A stretch of 64,000 nucleotides of DNA from contig NZ_JABEQK010000003.1 of assembly GCF_014174275.1 (NCBI RefSeq), positions 1 to 64,000 of the forward strand, in the 5' to 3' direction. The notes beneath the pieces are model-generated. The model did no database searches and was not told the DNA's origin. It saw only the letters and a program-made list of their open reading frames with translations. Positions 25,814-37,063 of this stretch are shown piece by piece. This stretch comes from Gluconacetobacter takamatsuzukensis. GTDB taxonomy: Bacteria; Pseudomonadota; Alphaproteobacteria; Acetobacterales; Acetobacteraceae. Numbering within the stretch: position 1 is the first letter of the stretch; every line of letters begins with the position of its first letter. Position numbers and translations under genes: made by a program.

Positions 25814-26050
25814 TCATTGCTCCGGAGCAGTCGTCTGCAGGGCCAGGGCATGCAGCTTGCCGCCCATATGGCCCTGGAGCGCCGCATAGACGATCTGATG
25901 CTGGCGGACGCGCGACAAGCCCCGGAAGGACTCGCTGACGACGGTGCAAGCATAATGATCGCCGTCGCCCGCCAGATCCTCGATACTGATCGAGGCATCC
26001 GGCAGGGCGGTGCGGATATAGGTTTCGATCTCCTGTGCCGTCATCGCCAT
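25814..26050 (-). CDS. bolA: BolA-family protein
   Basis: This 78-residue protein has the BolA core '[19 protein letters not shown]', '[17 protein letters not shown]' and 'HALALQT' with the conserved His. BolA proteins bind CGFS glutaredoxins through a shared iron-sulfur cluster, and the partner grxD lies 142 bp downstream. Length and the position between purL and grxD match the usual alphaproteobacterial order. An ATG at 26044 is an alternative start two codons in. Confidence 0.93.
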   Translation of the reverse strand: MAMTAQEIETYIRTALPDASISIEDLAGDGDHYACTVVSESFRGLSRVRQHQIVYAALQGHMGGKLHALALQTTAPEQ

Positions 26051-26078
26051 CGGCGTTCCTCCTTCGCGACGTTGTCGC

Positions 26079-28288
<2,210 letters not shown>

Positions 28289-28292
<4 letters not shown>

Positions 28293-28990
28293 CGGACCAG
28301 AGCCTCCACCAGCCCTTCGAACAGGGGCTTTCCATCTTCGCCGCCCATCAGCGGGTCCACCAGGTCTTCGGGGTGCGGCATCATGCCGCAGATCCGCAGA
28401 TTGGCGCTGAGCACGCCGGCAATCGCCTTGACGCTGCCATTGGGATTGGTCTGCCGATCGCCTTCGTCGACGCGCCCGTCGGGCCGTGCGTAGCGGAACG
28501 CGATGCGGCCGCTATCTTCCAAATCGCGGATCGTCGCGTCATCGGCGATATAGTTGCCGTCGCCATGCGCCAGCGGGGCGCGGAACACGTCGCCCGCGTT
28601 CCAGCGGCGGGTAAAGGGCGTATCGCTGCGCTCGACCCGCAGATGGCAATCCTGCGACAGGAAGCGCAGCGCGCCGTTGCGCAGCAGCGCCCCCGGCAGC
28701 AGGCCGGCTTCCGTCAGGATCTGGAAGCCGTTACACACGCCCAGGATATGACCGCCGGCCTCGGCGAAGCGGCGGATCGGGGCCATGATCGGCGCATGGG
28801 CCGCCATGGCGCCGCAGCGCAGGTAATCGCCATAGCTGAACCCGCCGGGCAGCACGACAAGGTCCAGGTCCGGCAGATCGGTTTCGGCATGCCAGATCAT
28901 CACCGGCTCGCGCCCGGTCACGACCCGCAGCGCGATCGCCATGTCACGTTCCCGGTTCGTGCCCGGAAAGACGACGATTCCGGCCTTCAT
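28289..28990 (-). CDS. purQ: Phosphoribosylformylglycinamidine synthase, glutaminase subunit PurQ
   Basis: This 233-residue class-I glutamine amidotransferase has nucleophile Cys in '[10 protein letters not shown]', the oxyanion region '[12 protein letters not shown]', and a C-terminal His-Glu pair in 'MMPHPEDL'. It supplies ammonia to PurL. It is coupled by 4-nt ATGA overlaps to purL on one side and to a Rap1a-like gene on the other. That gene separates it from purS. Confidence 0.96.
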
Positions 28991-29364
28991 TTGCCGCCAC
29001 CGCAGGGATAGGCCTCGTGCAGGGCGGTGAAGGCCAGTTCACCCACCGGCTTGGACAGCTGGTCGGTATGCGCGCGCAGCCACGACACGACATGGCCGCG
29101 CATCTCGGCGCTGGTCACGCCGGACTTCGCGCAGAAGCCGGTCGGTGCGGCCTTGTCGCCCTCGTTGCGGTCGTAGACATGCGTCAGGGCCACGGAATCG
29201 GCCAGGCCGGACAGGTAGGCATCGCAGATCGCGATGCTGGGGGCACGGCTGCACAGTTCCAGGAACCGGCCGCCCTGAAGCGTCGAGACGCGCTGGGCCA
29301 TGGCCGAGGCCGGCAGGCCGGCCGCCAGGGCGGCGACCAGCAGGATGGAACGGCGGGCGGTCAT
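28987..29364 (-). CDS. Rap1a/Tai-domain secreted protein inside the pur operon
   Basis: This 125-residue protein has a signal peptide ('[19 protein letters not shown]', cut after about residue 23). The mature part has four cysteines (38, 47, 78, 121) and the pattern 'FLELCSR', '[10 protein letters not shown]', '[13 protein letters not shown]', 'ALHEAYPC'. This matches the Rap1a/Tai family, first described as immunity proteins to type VI secretion amidases, although many members are unrelated periplasmic proteins. It overlaps both purS and purQ by 4 nt, so it is co-translated with purine enzymes. The reason is unknown. Confidence 0.75.
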   Translation of the reverse strand: MTARRSILLVAALAAGLPASAMAQRVSTLQGGRFLELCSRAPSIAICDAYLSGLADSVALTHVYDRNEGDKAAPTGFCAKSGVTSAEMRGHVVSWLRAHTDQLSKPVGELAFTALHEAYPCGGGK

Positions 29365-29603
29365 GCCACCACCTCGGTCACGAAATCCTCGATCACCAGG
29401 TTGGCCAGCAGGCCGCGCGCCATGGCATCGGCCTTCTCGCGCGCCGCGGCGGGGTCGGTCTCGTCCAGCTCCAGCTCTATCACGCGGCCGATCCGCACCT
29501 CGCCCACGCCGCCGAAGCCCAGCACGTGCAGCGCATGGCCCACGGCCTTGCCCTGCGGGTCCAGCACGCCGTCCTTCAGCATGACCGTCACGCGTACCTT
29601 CAT
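29361..29603 (-). CDS. purS: Phosphoribosylformylglycinamidine synthase subunit PurS
   Basis: This 80-residue small subunit bridges PurL and PurQ. '[21 protein letters not shown]' and '[10 protein letters not shown]' are the PurS signatures, and the length is typical. It overlaps purC upstream and the Rap1a-like gene downstream by 4 nt each. Its presence confirms the three-subunit FGAM synthase. Confidence 0.95.
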   Translation of the reverse strand: MKVRVTVMLKDGVLDPQGKAVGHALHVLGFGGVGEVRIGRVIELELDETDPAAAREKADAMARGLLANLVIEDFVTEVVA

Positions 29604-30364
29604 TGCATCACCTCCGGCCCCTTCATGTCGGAATTCGTGGCCTCGGGCAGGATGCCGAGCCGCCAGGCCACTTCCTGATATGCTTCCTCGACACGGCCCA
29701 GGTCGCGCCGGAAGCGGTCCTTGTCCAGCTTCTCGCTGGTCTTCGCATCCCACAGGCGGCAATTGTCGGGCGAGATCTCGTCCGCCAGGACGATGCGCAT
29801 CTCGTCGCCTTCCCACAGCCGGCCGAATTCCAGCTTGAAATCGACCAGCGTGATGCCGATGCCGACGAACAGCCCGGTCAGGAAATCGTTCGTGCGCATG
29901 GTCAGCGCCACGATATCGTCCAGGTCGTGGGCGCAGGCCCAGTCGAAGGCCGTGATATGCTCTTCGCTGACCATCGGGTCGTTCAGGCTGTCGTTCTTGT
30001 AGTAATATTCGATGATCGTGCGCGGCAGGCGCGTGCCCTCGGGAATGCCCAGCCGCTTGGCCAGGCTGCCGGCGGCCACGTTGCGCACCACGACTTCCAG
30101 CGGAATGATCTCGACTTCGCGGATCAGCTGCTCGCGCATGTTGAGGCGGCGGATGAAATGGGTCGGGATGCCGATATCGTGCAGGCGCAGCATCAGATGC
30201 TCGCTGATGCGATTGTTCAGCACGCCCTTGCCGGTGATGATCCCCTTCTTCGCCCCGTTTCCGGCCGTGGCGTCGTCCTTGAAATACTGGACCAGCGTCC
30301 CGGGTTCCGGACCCTCGAAGAGGATCTTGGCTTTTCCTTCGTAGAGCTGACGACGGCGGGCCAT
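29600..30364 (-). CDS. purC: SAICAR synthase (phosphoribosylaminoimidazole-succinocarboxamide synthase)
   Basis: This 254-residue ATP-grasp-like enzyme joins CAIR and aspartate to give SAICAR. '[13 protein letters not shown]' at the start, '[17 protein letters not shown]' and 'VDFKLEFGR' with '[14 protein letters not shown]' are PurC motifs. It is the first gene of the purC-purS-rap1a-purQ-purL string, all with 4-nt overlaps. PurB, the next pathway enzyme, is encoded about 0.9 kb upstream on the same strand. Confidence 0.97.
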   Translation of the reverse strand: MARRRQLYEGKAKILFEGPEPGTLVQYFKDDATAGNGAKKGIITGKGVLNNRISEHLMLRLHDIGIPTHFIRRLNMREQLIREVEIIPLEVVVRNVAAGSLAKRLGIPEGTRLPRTIIEYYYKNDSLNDPMVSEEHITAFDWACAHDLDDIVALTMRTNDFLTGLFVGIGITLVDFKLEFGRLWEGDEMRIVLADEISPDNCRLWDAKTSEKLDKDRFRRDLGRVEEAYQEVAWRLGILPEATNSDMKGPEVMQ

Positions 30365-30517
30365 ACTCGTCCTTCATGCGGCTGATGGAGGCATGTCCTG
30401 CATGCCGTCCGATATGGGGGCCCGGTCAGGGCCCCTGGAATGCGACTGCCTCATAGCAATGATTGATCGCGGAAGATACCATTCCCTTGCGCGACCCCTT
30501 GCGGCGTTTCGCGCCGG

Positions 30518-31252
30518 TCAGGCCGCCGAGAGGTCGATGGCGGCGTAGCCCACCCGGTCGGGCGCGCCGGCGGCGAAATGCCAGGACGGCGTCACGCCCG
30601 GATCGGCCGGCAGGCCGATGACCGACGAGCTGCATGTGCCGAACCCCGCGCGCGGCGGAATGTTCAGCTCGCTGCCGGCCGGCAGCGACCGGTCGGACAG
30701 CAGGCGCGTCCATTCGGTCCAGTCCGGCGGCACCGGGCGCGGGGCCTCGCGGAAGCGCGGCAAGTGCCGCCCGATGCGGGGGATCGACATGTCGTCGGGC
30801 TCGGTCGTGGCGGCCATATGGGTGCCGGGTTCCAGCACCCTGACCTCCGGCGTGGCATAGCCCAGGCCGGAGATGAAATAGGCGCCGTTCCGGTCGGCCA
30901 CCATCATGTTGAACGACCGCCACGCCCCGGCATCCAGATTGGCGATGGCGCGTGCCGCATCGGCCGCCGTGGCATGTTCCAGCGCCAGCAGGGGCAGCTC
31001 GCCGCGCGAACGCTTGCCCGGTGCCGGCCCCAGGCTGCCCACGCGGTTCATCACGCCGGCGACGACGCCCGCATCGTTCAGGGCCAGCCAGGACCCGCCG
31101 GCCAGCCTGTCCCGTCCGCCGACCACCGTGGGGCGATCCGGCCAATGACGGCCGGGCGCATCCCACGAGCGGTCCAGCCGTTCGTCACGGTTGGCGCCGA
31201 ACAGCAGGGGCCAGGCGGAACCGGGGGAAAAGGACAGGACGATCGTGCACAT
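30518..31252 (-). CDS. NRDE-family (TANGO2-like) protein
   Basis: This 244-residue protein begins 'MCTIVLSFSPGSAWPLLFGANRDE', with the family's N-terminal Cys2 and the NRDE signature at residues 21-24. 'GGRDRLAGGSWLALND' and 'GVVAGVMNR' follow. TANGO2 relatives are linked to heme or lipid handling in eukaryotes; no firm bacterial role is known. It sits between purB (25 bp upstream) and purC (about 150 bp downstream) and may share the purB transcript. Confidence 0.85.
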   Translation of the reverse strand: MCTIVLSFSPGSAWPLLFGANRDERLDRSWDAPGRHWPDRPTVVGGRDRLAGGSWLALNDAGVVAGVMNRVGSLGPAPGKRSRGELPLLALEHATAADAARAIANLDAGAWRSFNMMVADRNGAYFISGLGYATPEVRVLEPGTHMAATTEPDDMSIPRIGRHLPRFREAPRPVPPDWTEWTRLLSDRSLPAGSELNIPPRAGFGTCSSSVIGLPADPGVTPSWHFAAGAPDRVGYAAIDLSAA

Positions 31253-31277
31253 TCGGGTCTCTGGCTGCTCCTGTTCC

Positions 31278-32633
31278 TCAGCCCGCGCGGGCCGGGCCGG
31301 CTTCGCCGAAGACGCGGGTGAAGCTGTGGTCCAGCGCGCCCAGGTGGGAATCGCTGTTCATCGCCGCATCCAGCACCTCGGCCGGCACGCGGCCCGCCAC
31401 CTCGGGGTCGGCGTCCAGGTTCTCGCGGAAGGTGCGGCCGTCGGGCTGGCCCAGGCGGGTCCAGGTCGCCATGGCATTGCGCTGGACGATGCGGTAAGCG
31501 TCCTCGCGCAGGATGCCGGCGCGCGCCAGGGCCAGCAGCACCTCGCCGGAATGCACGACGCCGCCCAGGCTTTCCAGGTTGGCCATCATGCGGTCCGGAT
31601 AGATCACCAGCTTGTCCATCATGCCGGCCAGGCGGGCCAGCGCGAAATCCAGCCCGATCGTGCCGTCGGGGCAGATATTGCGCTCGACCGACGAATGGCT
31701 GATGTCGCGCTCGTGCCACAGGGCGACATTTTCCAGCGCCGGGATGACATGCGCGCGCACTAGCCGCGCCAGGCCGGTCAGGTTTTCCGACAGCACGGGG
31801 TTGCGCTTGTGCGGCATGGCCGACGAGCCCTTCTGGCCCGGATGGAAGAATTCCTCGGCCTCCCGCACCTCGGAGCGCTGAAGATGGCGCACTTCGATCG
31901 CCAGCCGCTCGATGCCGCTGGCGATGACCGCGAGCGCGCAGAAATAGGCGGCATGGCGGTCGCGGGGGATCACCTGGGTGGAAACGCCTTCGGGCTCCAG
32001 CCCCAGCTTCTCGGCCACGAACGTCTCGACGCGCGGATCGACATGGGCATAGGTGCCCACCGCGCCCGAGATGGCGCAGGTGGCGATTTCGGCGCGGGCG
32101 CGCACCAGGCGCTCGCGATTGCGGGCGAATTCGGCGTAATGGCCGGCCAGCTTGAGGCCGAACGAGGTTGGCTCGGCATGGATCGCGTGGCTGCGCCCGA
32201 TGGTCAGCGTGTATTTATGCTCGAACGCCCGGCGCTTCAGCGCGTCCAGCACGGCGTCGAGGTCCGCCAGCAGCATGTCGGTCGCCTGGACCAGCTGCAC
32301 CGACAGGCAGGTATCCAGCACGTCCGACGAGGTCATGCCCAGATGCACGAAGCGGCTTTCCGGGCCGATCTTCTCGGCCAGCCAGGTCAGGAAGGCGATG
32401 ACGTCGTGGCGGGTTTCGGCCTCGATCTCGTCGATGCGATCCAGGTCGGCCTGCGAGAAGGCGGCCATGGCGGCGTCACCCTTCTCGCGCACCACACGGG
32501 CGGCCTCGGCCGGCACGGCGCCGTATTGCGCCATGGCTTCGCATGCCAGGGCCTCGATCTCGAACCAGATCCGGTACCGGTTCTCGGGGGCCCAGATGGC
32601 GGCCATGGCGGGACGGGTATAACGCGGAACCAT
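31278..32633 (-). CDS. purB: Adenylosuccinate lyase
   Basis: This 451-residue fumarase-superfamily lyase acts twice in purine synthesis, on SAICAR and on adenylosuccinate. The signature loop 'KGSSAMPHKRNPVLSENL' holds the catalytic serine. 'FVHLGMTSSDVLDTCL' and 'TIGRSHAIHAEPTSFGLK' carry the catalytic histidines. I start it at the ATG at 32633, where 'MVPRYTRPAMAAIWAPENR' fits the family. It is divergent from the TerC gene and heads the local purine cluster. Confidence 0.97.
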   Translation of the reverse strand: MVPRYTRPAMAAIWAPENRYRIWFEIEALACEAMAQYGAVPAEAARVVREKGDAAMAAFSQADLDRIDEIEAETRHDVIAFLTWLAEKIGPESRFVHLGMTSSDVLDTCLSVQLVQATDMLLADLDAVLDALKRRAFEHKYTLTIGRSHAIHAEPTSFGLKLAGHYAEFARNRERLVRARAEIATCAISGAVGTYAHVDPRVETFVAEKLGLEPEGVSTQVIPRDRHAAYFCALAVIASGIERLAIEVRHLQRSEVREAEEFFHPGQKGSSAMPHKRNPVLSENLTGLARLVRAHVIPALENVALWHERDISHSSVERNICPDGTIGLDFALARLAGMMDKLVIYPDRMMANLESLGGVVHSGEVLLALARAGILREDAYRIVQRNAMATWTRLGQPDGRTFRENLDADPEVAGRVPAEVLDAAMNSDSHLGALDHSFTRVFGEAGPARAG

Positions 32634-32903
32634 CGTGCTCGGCTTTCTCTCTTGTCGACCGGATGCCGGTCGGCGGCATCGTCGCGTCATGCGGCAATCC
32701 CGGGTCGATGACGATCTGCTCCGGGGACGGGGCTGCCCCTTTAGCCGATTTCCCGCGCCGCGTCTTCCTTCGAAAGCGGCAGGCCCCTTGCCCGGTTGCG
32801 GCGGGAATGATCAACATCGCGCGGTATCGGCCCACAGGGCGGGCCGACGGACATTGCCATCGGGAGCGCGACCATCCTCACCCTATCCGCACTGGCCTCG
32901 CTG

Positions 32904-33464
32904 TTGCAGGTCATTCTGATCGATCTGACCCTGGCCGGCGACAATGCCGTGGTGATCGGCCTGGCCGTGCGCGGCCTGCCCCACCCGTTGCGGGGGCGTG
33001 CCATCCTGGCCGGTGTTGCGGCGGCCGCGCTGATTCGCGTCGGGCTGGCGATCGTCGCCGTCCAGCTGCTGGCCATCATCGGCCTGACCCTGGCCGGCGG
33101 CATCCTGCTGCTGTGGGTGTGCTGGCGCATGTTCCGCGAACTGCGCCACCAGGAGGCGCCCGTCGCGTCGGGCGAGGCGCCGCCCGGCGCGCTGCGCGCC
33201 GCCATCGTCCGCATCATCGTCGCCGATCTGTCGATGAGCCTGGACAATGTGCTGGCGGTCGCCGGGGCAGCGGGCGAGCATATCTGGGTGCTGATCTCGG
33301 GCCTGGCGGTTTCGGTCCTGATGATGGCCGTCGCGGCCTCGTTTATCGCACGGCTGCTGGAGCGGTTTCGCTGGATTGCCTGGGTCGGGCTGCTGATCGT
33401 GCTGGCCGTGGCGATCGAGCTGATCGTCAAGGGCGGCGGCGAAATCTGGCATGTCGTGGCATGA
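32904..33464 (+). CDS. TerC-family (YjbE-type) integral membrane protein
   Basis: This polytopic membrane protein of about 186 residues or more carries the TerC motif 'LTLAGDNAVVIGLAVRGLP' and the second repeat 'ADLSMSLDNVLAVAGAAG'. Each has the conserved acidic-Asn pair. The family is implicated in metal ion (especially Mn) efflux or tellurite resistance. No ATG or GTG lies in frame: TTG at 32904 gives a short N-terminus. The frame is open back to 32811, and the preceding 'LSALASL' looks like part of the first helix, so the true start may be a rare codon upstream. Confidence 0.82.
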   Translation: MQVILIDLTLAGDNAVVIGLAVRGLPHPLRGRAILAGVAAAALIRVGLAIVAVQLLAIIGLTLAGGILLLWVCWRMFRELRHQEAPVASGEAPPGALRAAIVRIIVADLSMSLDNVLAVAGAAGEHIWVLISGLAVSVLMMAVAASFIARLLERFRWIAWVGLLIVLAVAIELIVKGGGEIWHVVA

Positions 33465-33507
33465 TGGCGCGCCCCGCCCGCCGCGCCTGCTGACATCGAG
33501 GCCCGCC

Positions 33508-35517
33508 ATGCCGCCACCCGCCCGTCCCACCGCCCCGCGTCGCGCCCTGTCGCGCCCCGGGGGACGCATGGCGGGTGCGGTGGTGCTGGCGGCGCTTGCG
33601 TGCGTGTCGCCGCCCGCCGTCGCCCGGGATATTGCCGGCGACATCGCCGCCGCGCCCCGTTTGTCCCCGGCTTCGGGCGCCGTGGCGGCGCGGGTGGAGA
33701 CCTATCTGCGGCTGCTCTCGCCCGAGAGCGGGAGCATCGGGGACTATCTGACCTTCCTCGACCAGCAGCCGGCATGGCCGCGCCGCCCGGCGATGCTGGC
33801 CCGGGTCCAGGACCTGATGGCCCAGGCGCCCGCCGACGATACCGGTCTGGCCCAGGCCTGCGTCACGCTTTCGCTCACTGCCGCCCCCGCGCTGCTGGCC
33901 TGTGCCCGCCTGCCGGCCCCGCCGCCCGACCTGGTGGCGCGCGCCCGGCAGGCCTGGGTGGCGGGGATCGACCGGGCGCCCGATGAGGATGCGTTTCTGG
34001 CGGCCTTCGCGGCCGGGCTGACGGCCGACGACCAATGGCGGCGGTTCAACCGCCAGGAACTGGACGGCCACACGGACGCCGCGCGCCGGCAGGCCGGGCG
34101 GTTGCCCCCGGCGCGTCGGGCCCTGGCGCTGGCCCGGCTGGCCCTGCGCGCGGCCCGGCCCGATTCCGGGGCCGATGCCGGATTGTCCGCTCTGGCGAGC
34201 GTGCCGCCCGCCCTGGCCGACGACCCGATCCTGGTGCTGGACCGGCTGCGCTGGCTGCGGCGGACGGAGCAGTTCGACGCCGCGGCTGCCCTGTGGGCGC
34301 AATCGGGGCTGGCCGCCGAACGGCGCCTGCCCATCCCTGCCTTCTGGAGCGAGCGCGACACGCTGGCGCACGACATGCTGCTGGCCGGCCGCGACCGCGA
34401 CGCGCTGGCCCTGACCGGCACGACCGGCGACATGAGCCCGGCCGCCCGGAACGAAGCCGACTTCCTGGCCGGCTGGATCCTGCTGCGTCGCCTGCATGAC
34501 CCCAAATCCGCCGCCGGGCGCTTCCGCCCCCTCTGTGCCTCGCGCGCCCTGATCACGCGCAGCCGGGGCCTGTACTGGACCGGCCGCGCGCTGGAGGAAG
34601 CCGGCGACGATTCCGGTGCCCGCGCGCAATGGCAACAGGCCGCCGCCATGCCCGGCACCTTCTACGGCCAGATGGCGCTGTCGCGGCTGGATGGGGATTC
34701 GGCCAGCCCGCTGCTGTTTCCCGAGCGTTCCGGCGCGCTGGTCCGCGACCGGCTGGGCAGCGTGCCCATGCCGGCCTGGAGCCATGACGATATGAGCCGG
34801 TTCGAGGCCAGCGACCTGGTGCAGGCCGCCCGGCTGCTGGCCGCGCGGGGCGACCTGCCCCGTGCGCGCGATTTCGTGCTGATGCAGGATTCGCGCCGCG
34901 ACGATGCCGCCGGCCATGCGCTGGCCGCGATGCTCGCGGTGCGGCTTGGGATGCCCGACGTGGCGGTGGCGATCACCCGCCGCGCGGGCCGCGACGGCAT
35001 CGCGCTGCTTCCGCTGGGCTGGCCGACGCCCTTCCCGGCCAGCGAGCAGGGATTGCCCCCGGGCTTCGTCATGGCCGTGATCCGGCAGGAGAGCAGCTTC
35101 GACCCCGGCATCGTCAGTGCGGCCGGGGCCTATGGGCTGATGCAGCTTTTGCCCGGGGCGGCGCGGGACGTGTCGCGGTGGGCGGGGCTGGCGACCGGCA
35201 CGCTGACCGGCGCCAGCCTGACGGACCCGACCCTGAACATGCGAATCGGCACCGCCTATCTGTCGCGGCTGATGCGCAAGTTCGACGGGGCGATTCCCTA
35301 TGTGCTGGCGGCCTATAATGCGGGGCCGCACCGGGCCGACCAATGGCTGGCCTCGGTCGGCGACCCGGCGCATGCCGACCCCACGCCCACTGCCATGCTC
35401 GACTGGATCGAGAGCATTCCGTTTGCCGAAACCCGCAGCTATATCCAGCGCGTGGAGGAAAACCTGGCCATCTACCAGGCTCTGGCCTCCGGACCCCGAT
35501 CGGAGGCGCCGCCATGA
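33508..35517 (+). CDS. Soluble lytic murein transglycosylase (Slt70-like)
   Basis: This protein of about 669 residues has an N-terminal signal segment ('GAVVLAALACVSPPAVA'), a long alpha-helical superhelix of TPR-like repeats, and a C-terminal SLT domain. The catalytic Glu is at about residue 528 in 'IRQESSFDPG', followed by 'SAAGAYGLMQLLPGAA' and 'YVLAAYNAGP'. It cleaves peptidoglycan glycans to anhydro-muropeptides in the periplasm. ATG codons at 33508 and 33568 are both possible. Its stop overlaps the pgpA start by 4 nt. Confidence 0.9.
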   Translation: MPPPARPTAPRRALSRPGGRMAGAVVLAALACVSPPAVARDIAGDIAAAPRLSPASGAVAARVETYLRLLSPESGSIGDYLTFLDQQPAWPRRPAMLARVQDLMAQAPADDTGLAQACVTLSLTAAPALLACARLPAPPPDLVARARQAWVAGIDRAPDEDAFLAAFAAGLTADDQWRRFNRQELDGHTDAARRQAGRLPPARRALALARLALRAARPDSGADAGLSALASVPPALADDPILVLDRLRWLRRTEQFDAAAALWAQSGLAAERRLPIPAFWSERDTLAHDMLLAGRDRDALALTGTTGDMSPAARNEADFLAGWILLRRLHDPKSAAGRFRPLCASRALITRSRGLYWTGRALEEAGDDSGARAQWQQAAAMPGTFYGQMALSRLDGDSASPLLFPERSGALVRDRLGSVPMPAWSHDDMSRFEASDLVQAARLLAARGDLPRARDFVLMQDSRRDDAAGHALAAMLAVRLGMPDVAVAITRRAGRDGIALLPLGWPTPFPASEQGLPPGFVMAVIRQESSFDPGIVSAAGAYGLMQLLPGAARDVSRWAGLATGTLTGASLTDPTLNMRIGTAYLSRLMRKFDGAIPYVLAAYNAGPHRADQWLASVGDPAHADPTPTAMLDWIESIPFAETRSYIQRVEENLAIYQALASGPRSEAPP

Positions 35518-35993
35518 CCCCTGCCCGCCTTGTCGCCAGTTTCGGCGGCTGCGGCTTTTCGCCCGTCGCACCCGGGACTGTCGGATCGCTGGCGGCCCTG
35601 GTCTGCGGCCTGCTGTTCCTGCCCCATCCGCTTGTGCTCGGGGCTGCCATCCTGCTGTGCTGTGGTGTCGGATACGTGGCCACGGCGCGGGTCAGCGGCG
35701 GCGAGGACCATCAGTGGATCGTGATCGACGAGGTCGCGGGCATGTGGATCGCGATGTTCCCCCTGACGTTCGGCCCCATGCAGGTAGACCCGCTATGGCC
35801 CGACCGGATCGGCATCCTGTGGCTGCTGCTGGCCTTTGCGCTGTTCCGGCTGTTCGACATTACCAAGCCCGGCCCCGTCGGCTGGTTCGACCGGCGGCAT
35901 GACGCGGTGGGGATCATGGGCGACGATATCGTGGCCGGACTGATCGCCGCGGCGATCCTGACGGCCGCGCGGATGCTGATCGTGCTGGCCTGA
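35514..35993 (+). CDS. pgpA: Phosphatidylglycerophosphatase A
   Basis: This 159-residue membrane phosphatase removes the phosphate from phosphatidylglycerol phosphate. 'GFSPVAPGTVGSLAAL', 'WIVIDEVAGMWIAM' (metal-binding Asp72-Glu73) and 'DITKPGPVGWFDRRHDAVGIMGDD' are the PgpA motifs. There are about four membrane segments. It is coupled to the transglycosylase gene by 4 nt and followed at 18 bp by the CinA-C gene, an order common in alphaproteobacteria. Confidence 0.94.
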   Translation: MTPARLVASFGGCGFSPVAPGTVGSLAALVCGLLFLPHPLVLGAAILLCCGVGYVATARVSGGEDHQWIVIDEVAGMWIAMFPLTFGPMQVDPLWPDRIGILWLLLAFALFRLFDITKPGPVGWFDRRHDAVGIMGDDIVAGLIAAAILTAARMLIVLA

Positions 35994-36011
35994 CATCATC
36001 GCGGGGTGCCC

Positions 36012-36518
36012 ATGACGTCCATGCTGAACGAAACCGTGCTGGCCCAGGCGGCCGAGGTGCTGGAGCGGATGCGCGGCGCGGGATTGCGGGCCGTCACCGC
36101 CGAAAGCTGCACCGGCGGGCTGGTGGCCGCCGCGCTGACGCATCATGCCGGATCGTCCGACATGGTCGAGGGCGGATTCGTCACCTATTCCAACGGGATG
36201 AAGACCGCGCTGCTGGGCGTGCCGGCGGCCCTGCTGGCCCGCCACGGGGCGGTCAGCGCCGAAGTCGCGGCATCGATGGCGCGGGGGGCGCTGGCCCATG
36301 CGCCGGAGGCCGATCTGGCGGTCTCCATCACCGGCATCGCTGGGCCGGGCGGCGGCTCGGCGGAAAAGCCGGTCGGGCTGGTATGGTTCGGGGCCATCCG
36401 GCGCGATGGCGAAGGCAGCACGATATCGCGCCATTTCGATGGCGATCGGGAAGCCGTCCGCCGGCAGGCGGTGGCGCAGGCGCTGGACCTGCTGGCGGGG
36501 CTGACGGAGGCGACATAG
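36012..36518 (+). CDS. CinA C-terminal domain protein (nicotinamide-nucleotide amidohydrolase, PncC-type)
   Basis: This protein of about 168 residues consists of the CinA amidase domain alone: 'VTAESCTGGLVAAALT', 'GGFVTYSNGMKTALLGV' and 'SITGIAGPGGGSAEKPVGLVW'. Members deamidate NMN to NaMN for NAD recycling, using the Ser of the 'ESCTGG' loop. The N-terminal molybdopterin-like domain of full CinA is absent. The ATG at 36012 is used; a GTG two codons earlier is possible. It lies next to pgpA and the ratA-lipA block, as is usual in alphaproteobacteria. Confidence 0.92.
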   Translation: MTSMLNETVLAQAAEVLERMRGAGLRAVTAESCTGGLVAAALTHHAGSSDMVEGGFVTYSNGMKTALLGVPAALLARHGAVSAEVAASMARGALAHAPEADLAVSITGIAGPGGGSAEKPVGLVWFGAIRRDGEGSTISRHFDGDREAVRRQAVAQALDLLAGLTEAT

Positions 36519-36521
36519 AAA

Positions 36522-36553
36522 CCTCTCCGGCCAAGACGGTCGGGCCGGAGAGG
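36522..36553. terminator. Hairpin between convergent CinA-C and His-tract genes
   Basis: An 11-bp perfect stem CCTCTCCGGCC / GGCCGGAGAGG starts 3 bp after the CinA-C stop. Both tails are short on T, so it may be a weak or bidirectional terminator. Confidence 0.55.
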
Positions 36554-36579
36554 CTGTTCCGATGTGCGGCGTGCCGGCT

Positions 36580-36963
36580 TTACTGCGGCGAACTCTCCGG
36601 CATCGAAGGCGCGGGCGGTGCCGGCGGCGCCACGGTGCCGGTGCCCGCCGGAACTGTCGCCGTGGGTTCGGTCGGTGCCGACATCGTGGGCGTGTTCGGC
36701 ATGGTGCCCGGGGGAACGACGCCGGACGGGACCGTACCGGGCGGGACGGCCGCCTCGGGCTGCGGCGGATTGCCGGCGCGGGCGGTGGCGAGGCTCTTGG
36801 CGTTCAGGTCTTCGGTCGTGGGCGAGCCCGTGGCCGATTCCTGATGCTCCTTGCCATGGTCTTTATGGTGATGATGATGGTGGTGGTGATCCGGGTCCGC
36901 GAGGACCGGCGTGCCGACAACCAGGGCTGCGGCGACAATCATCGGGCCGAAAGACAATTTCAT
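36580..36963 (-). CDS. Secreted histidine-tract, proline-rich hypothetical protein
   Basis: This 127-residue protein has a signal peptide ('LSFGPMIVAAALVVGTPVLA') followed at once by Asp-Pro-Asp and eight consecutive His, then 'KDHGKEHQES'. The rest is a low-complexity Pro/Ala/Thr/Val tail with repeated 'PPGT' units. No folded domain is visible. A His run directly after the signal peptide suggests periplasmic metal binding (Ni, Zn, Co or Cu), which is inference. GGAGGA precedes the start at 36963. Confidence 0.7.
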   Translation of the reverse strand: MKLSFGPMIVAAALVVGTPVLADPDHHHHHHHHKDHGKEHQESATGSPTTEDLNAKSLATARAGNPPQPEAAVPPGTVPSGVVPPGTMPNTPTMSAPTEPTATVPAGTGTVAPPAPPAPSMPESSPQ

Positions 36964-37063
36964 CACGATCGTTCCTCCAAGGGGTTGGAACGCGCCCGCA
37001 TCAGGGCACGCGGCGTCATGACGGCGCGGGGCCGTCATTGACCTTGCGTAATCCCAACGTCCT

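Noticed and set aside
33451-33508. Start of the lytic transglycosylase at 33451
   Set aside because: It would overlap the TerC gene and add an arginine/proline-rich stretch before the signal peptide.
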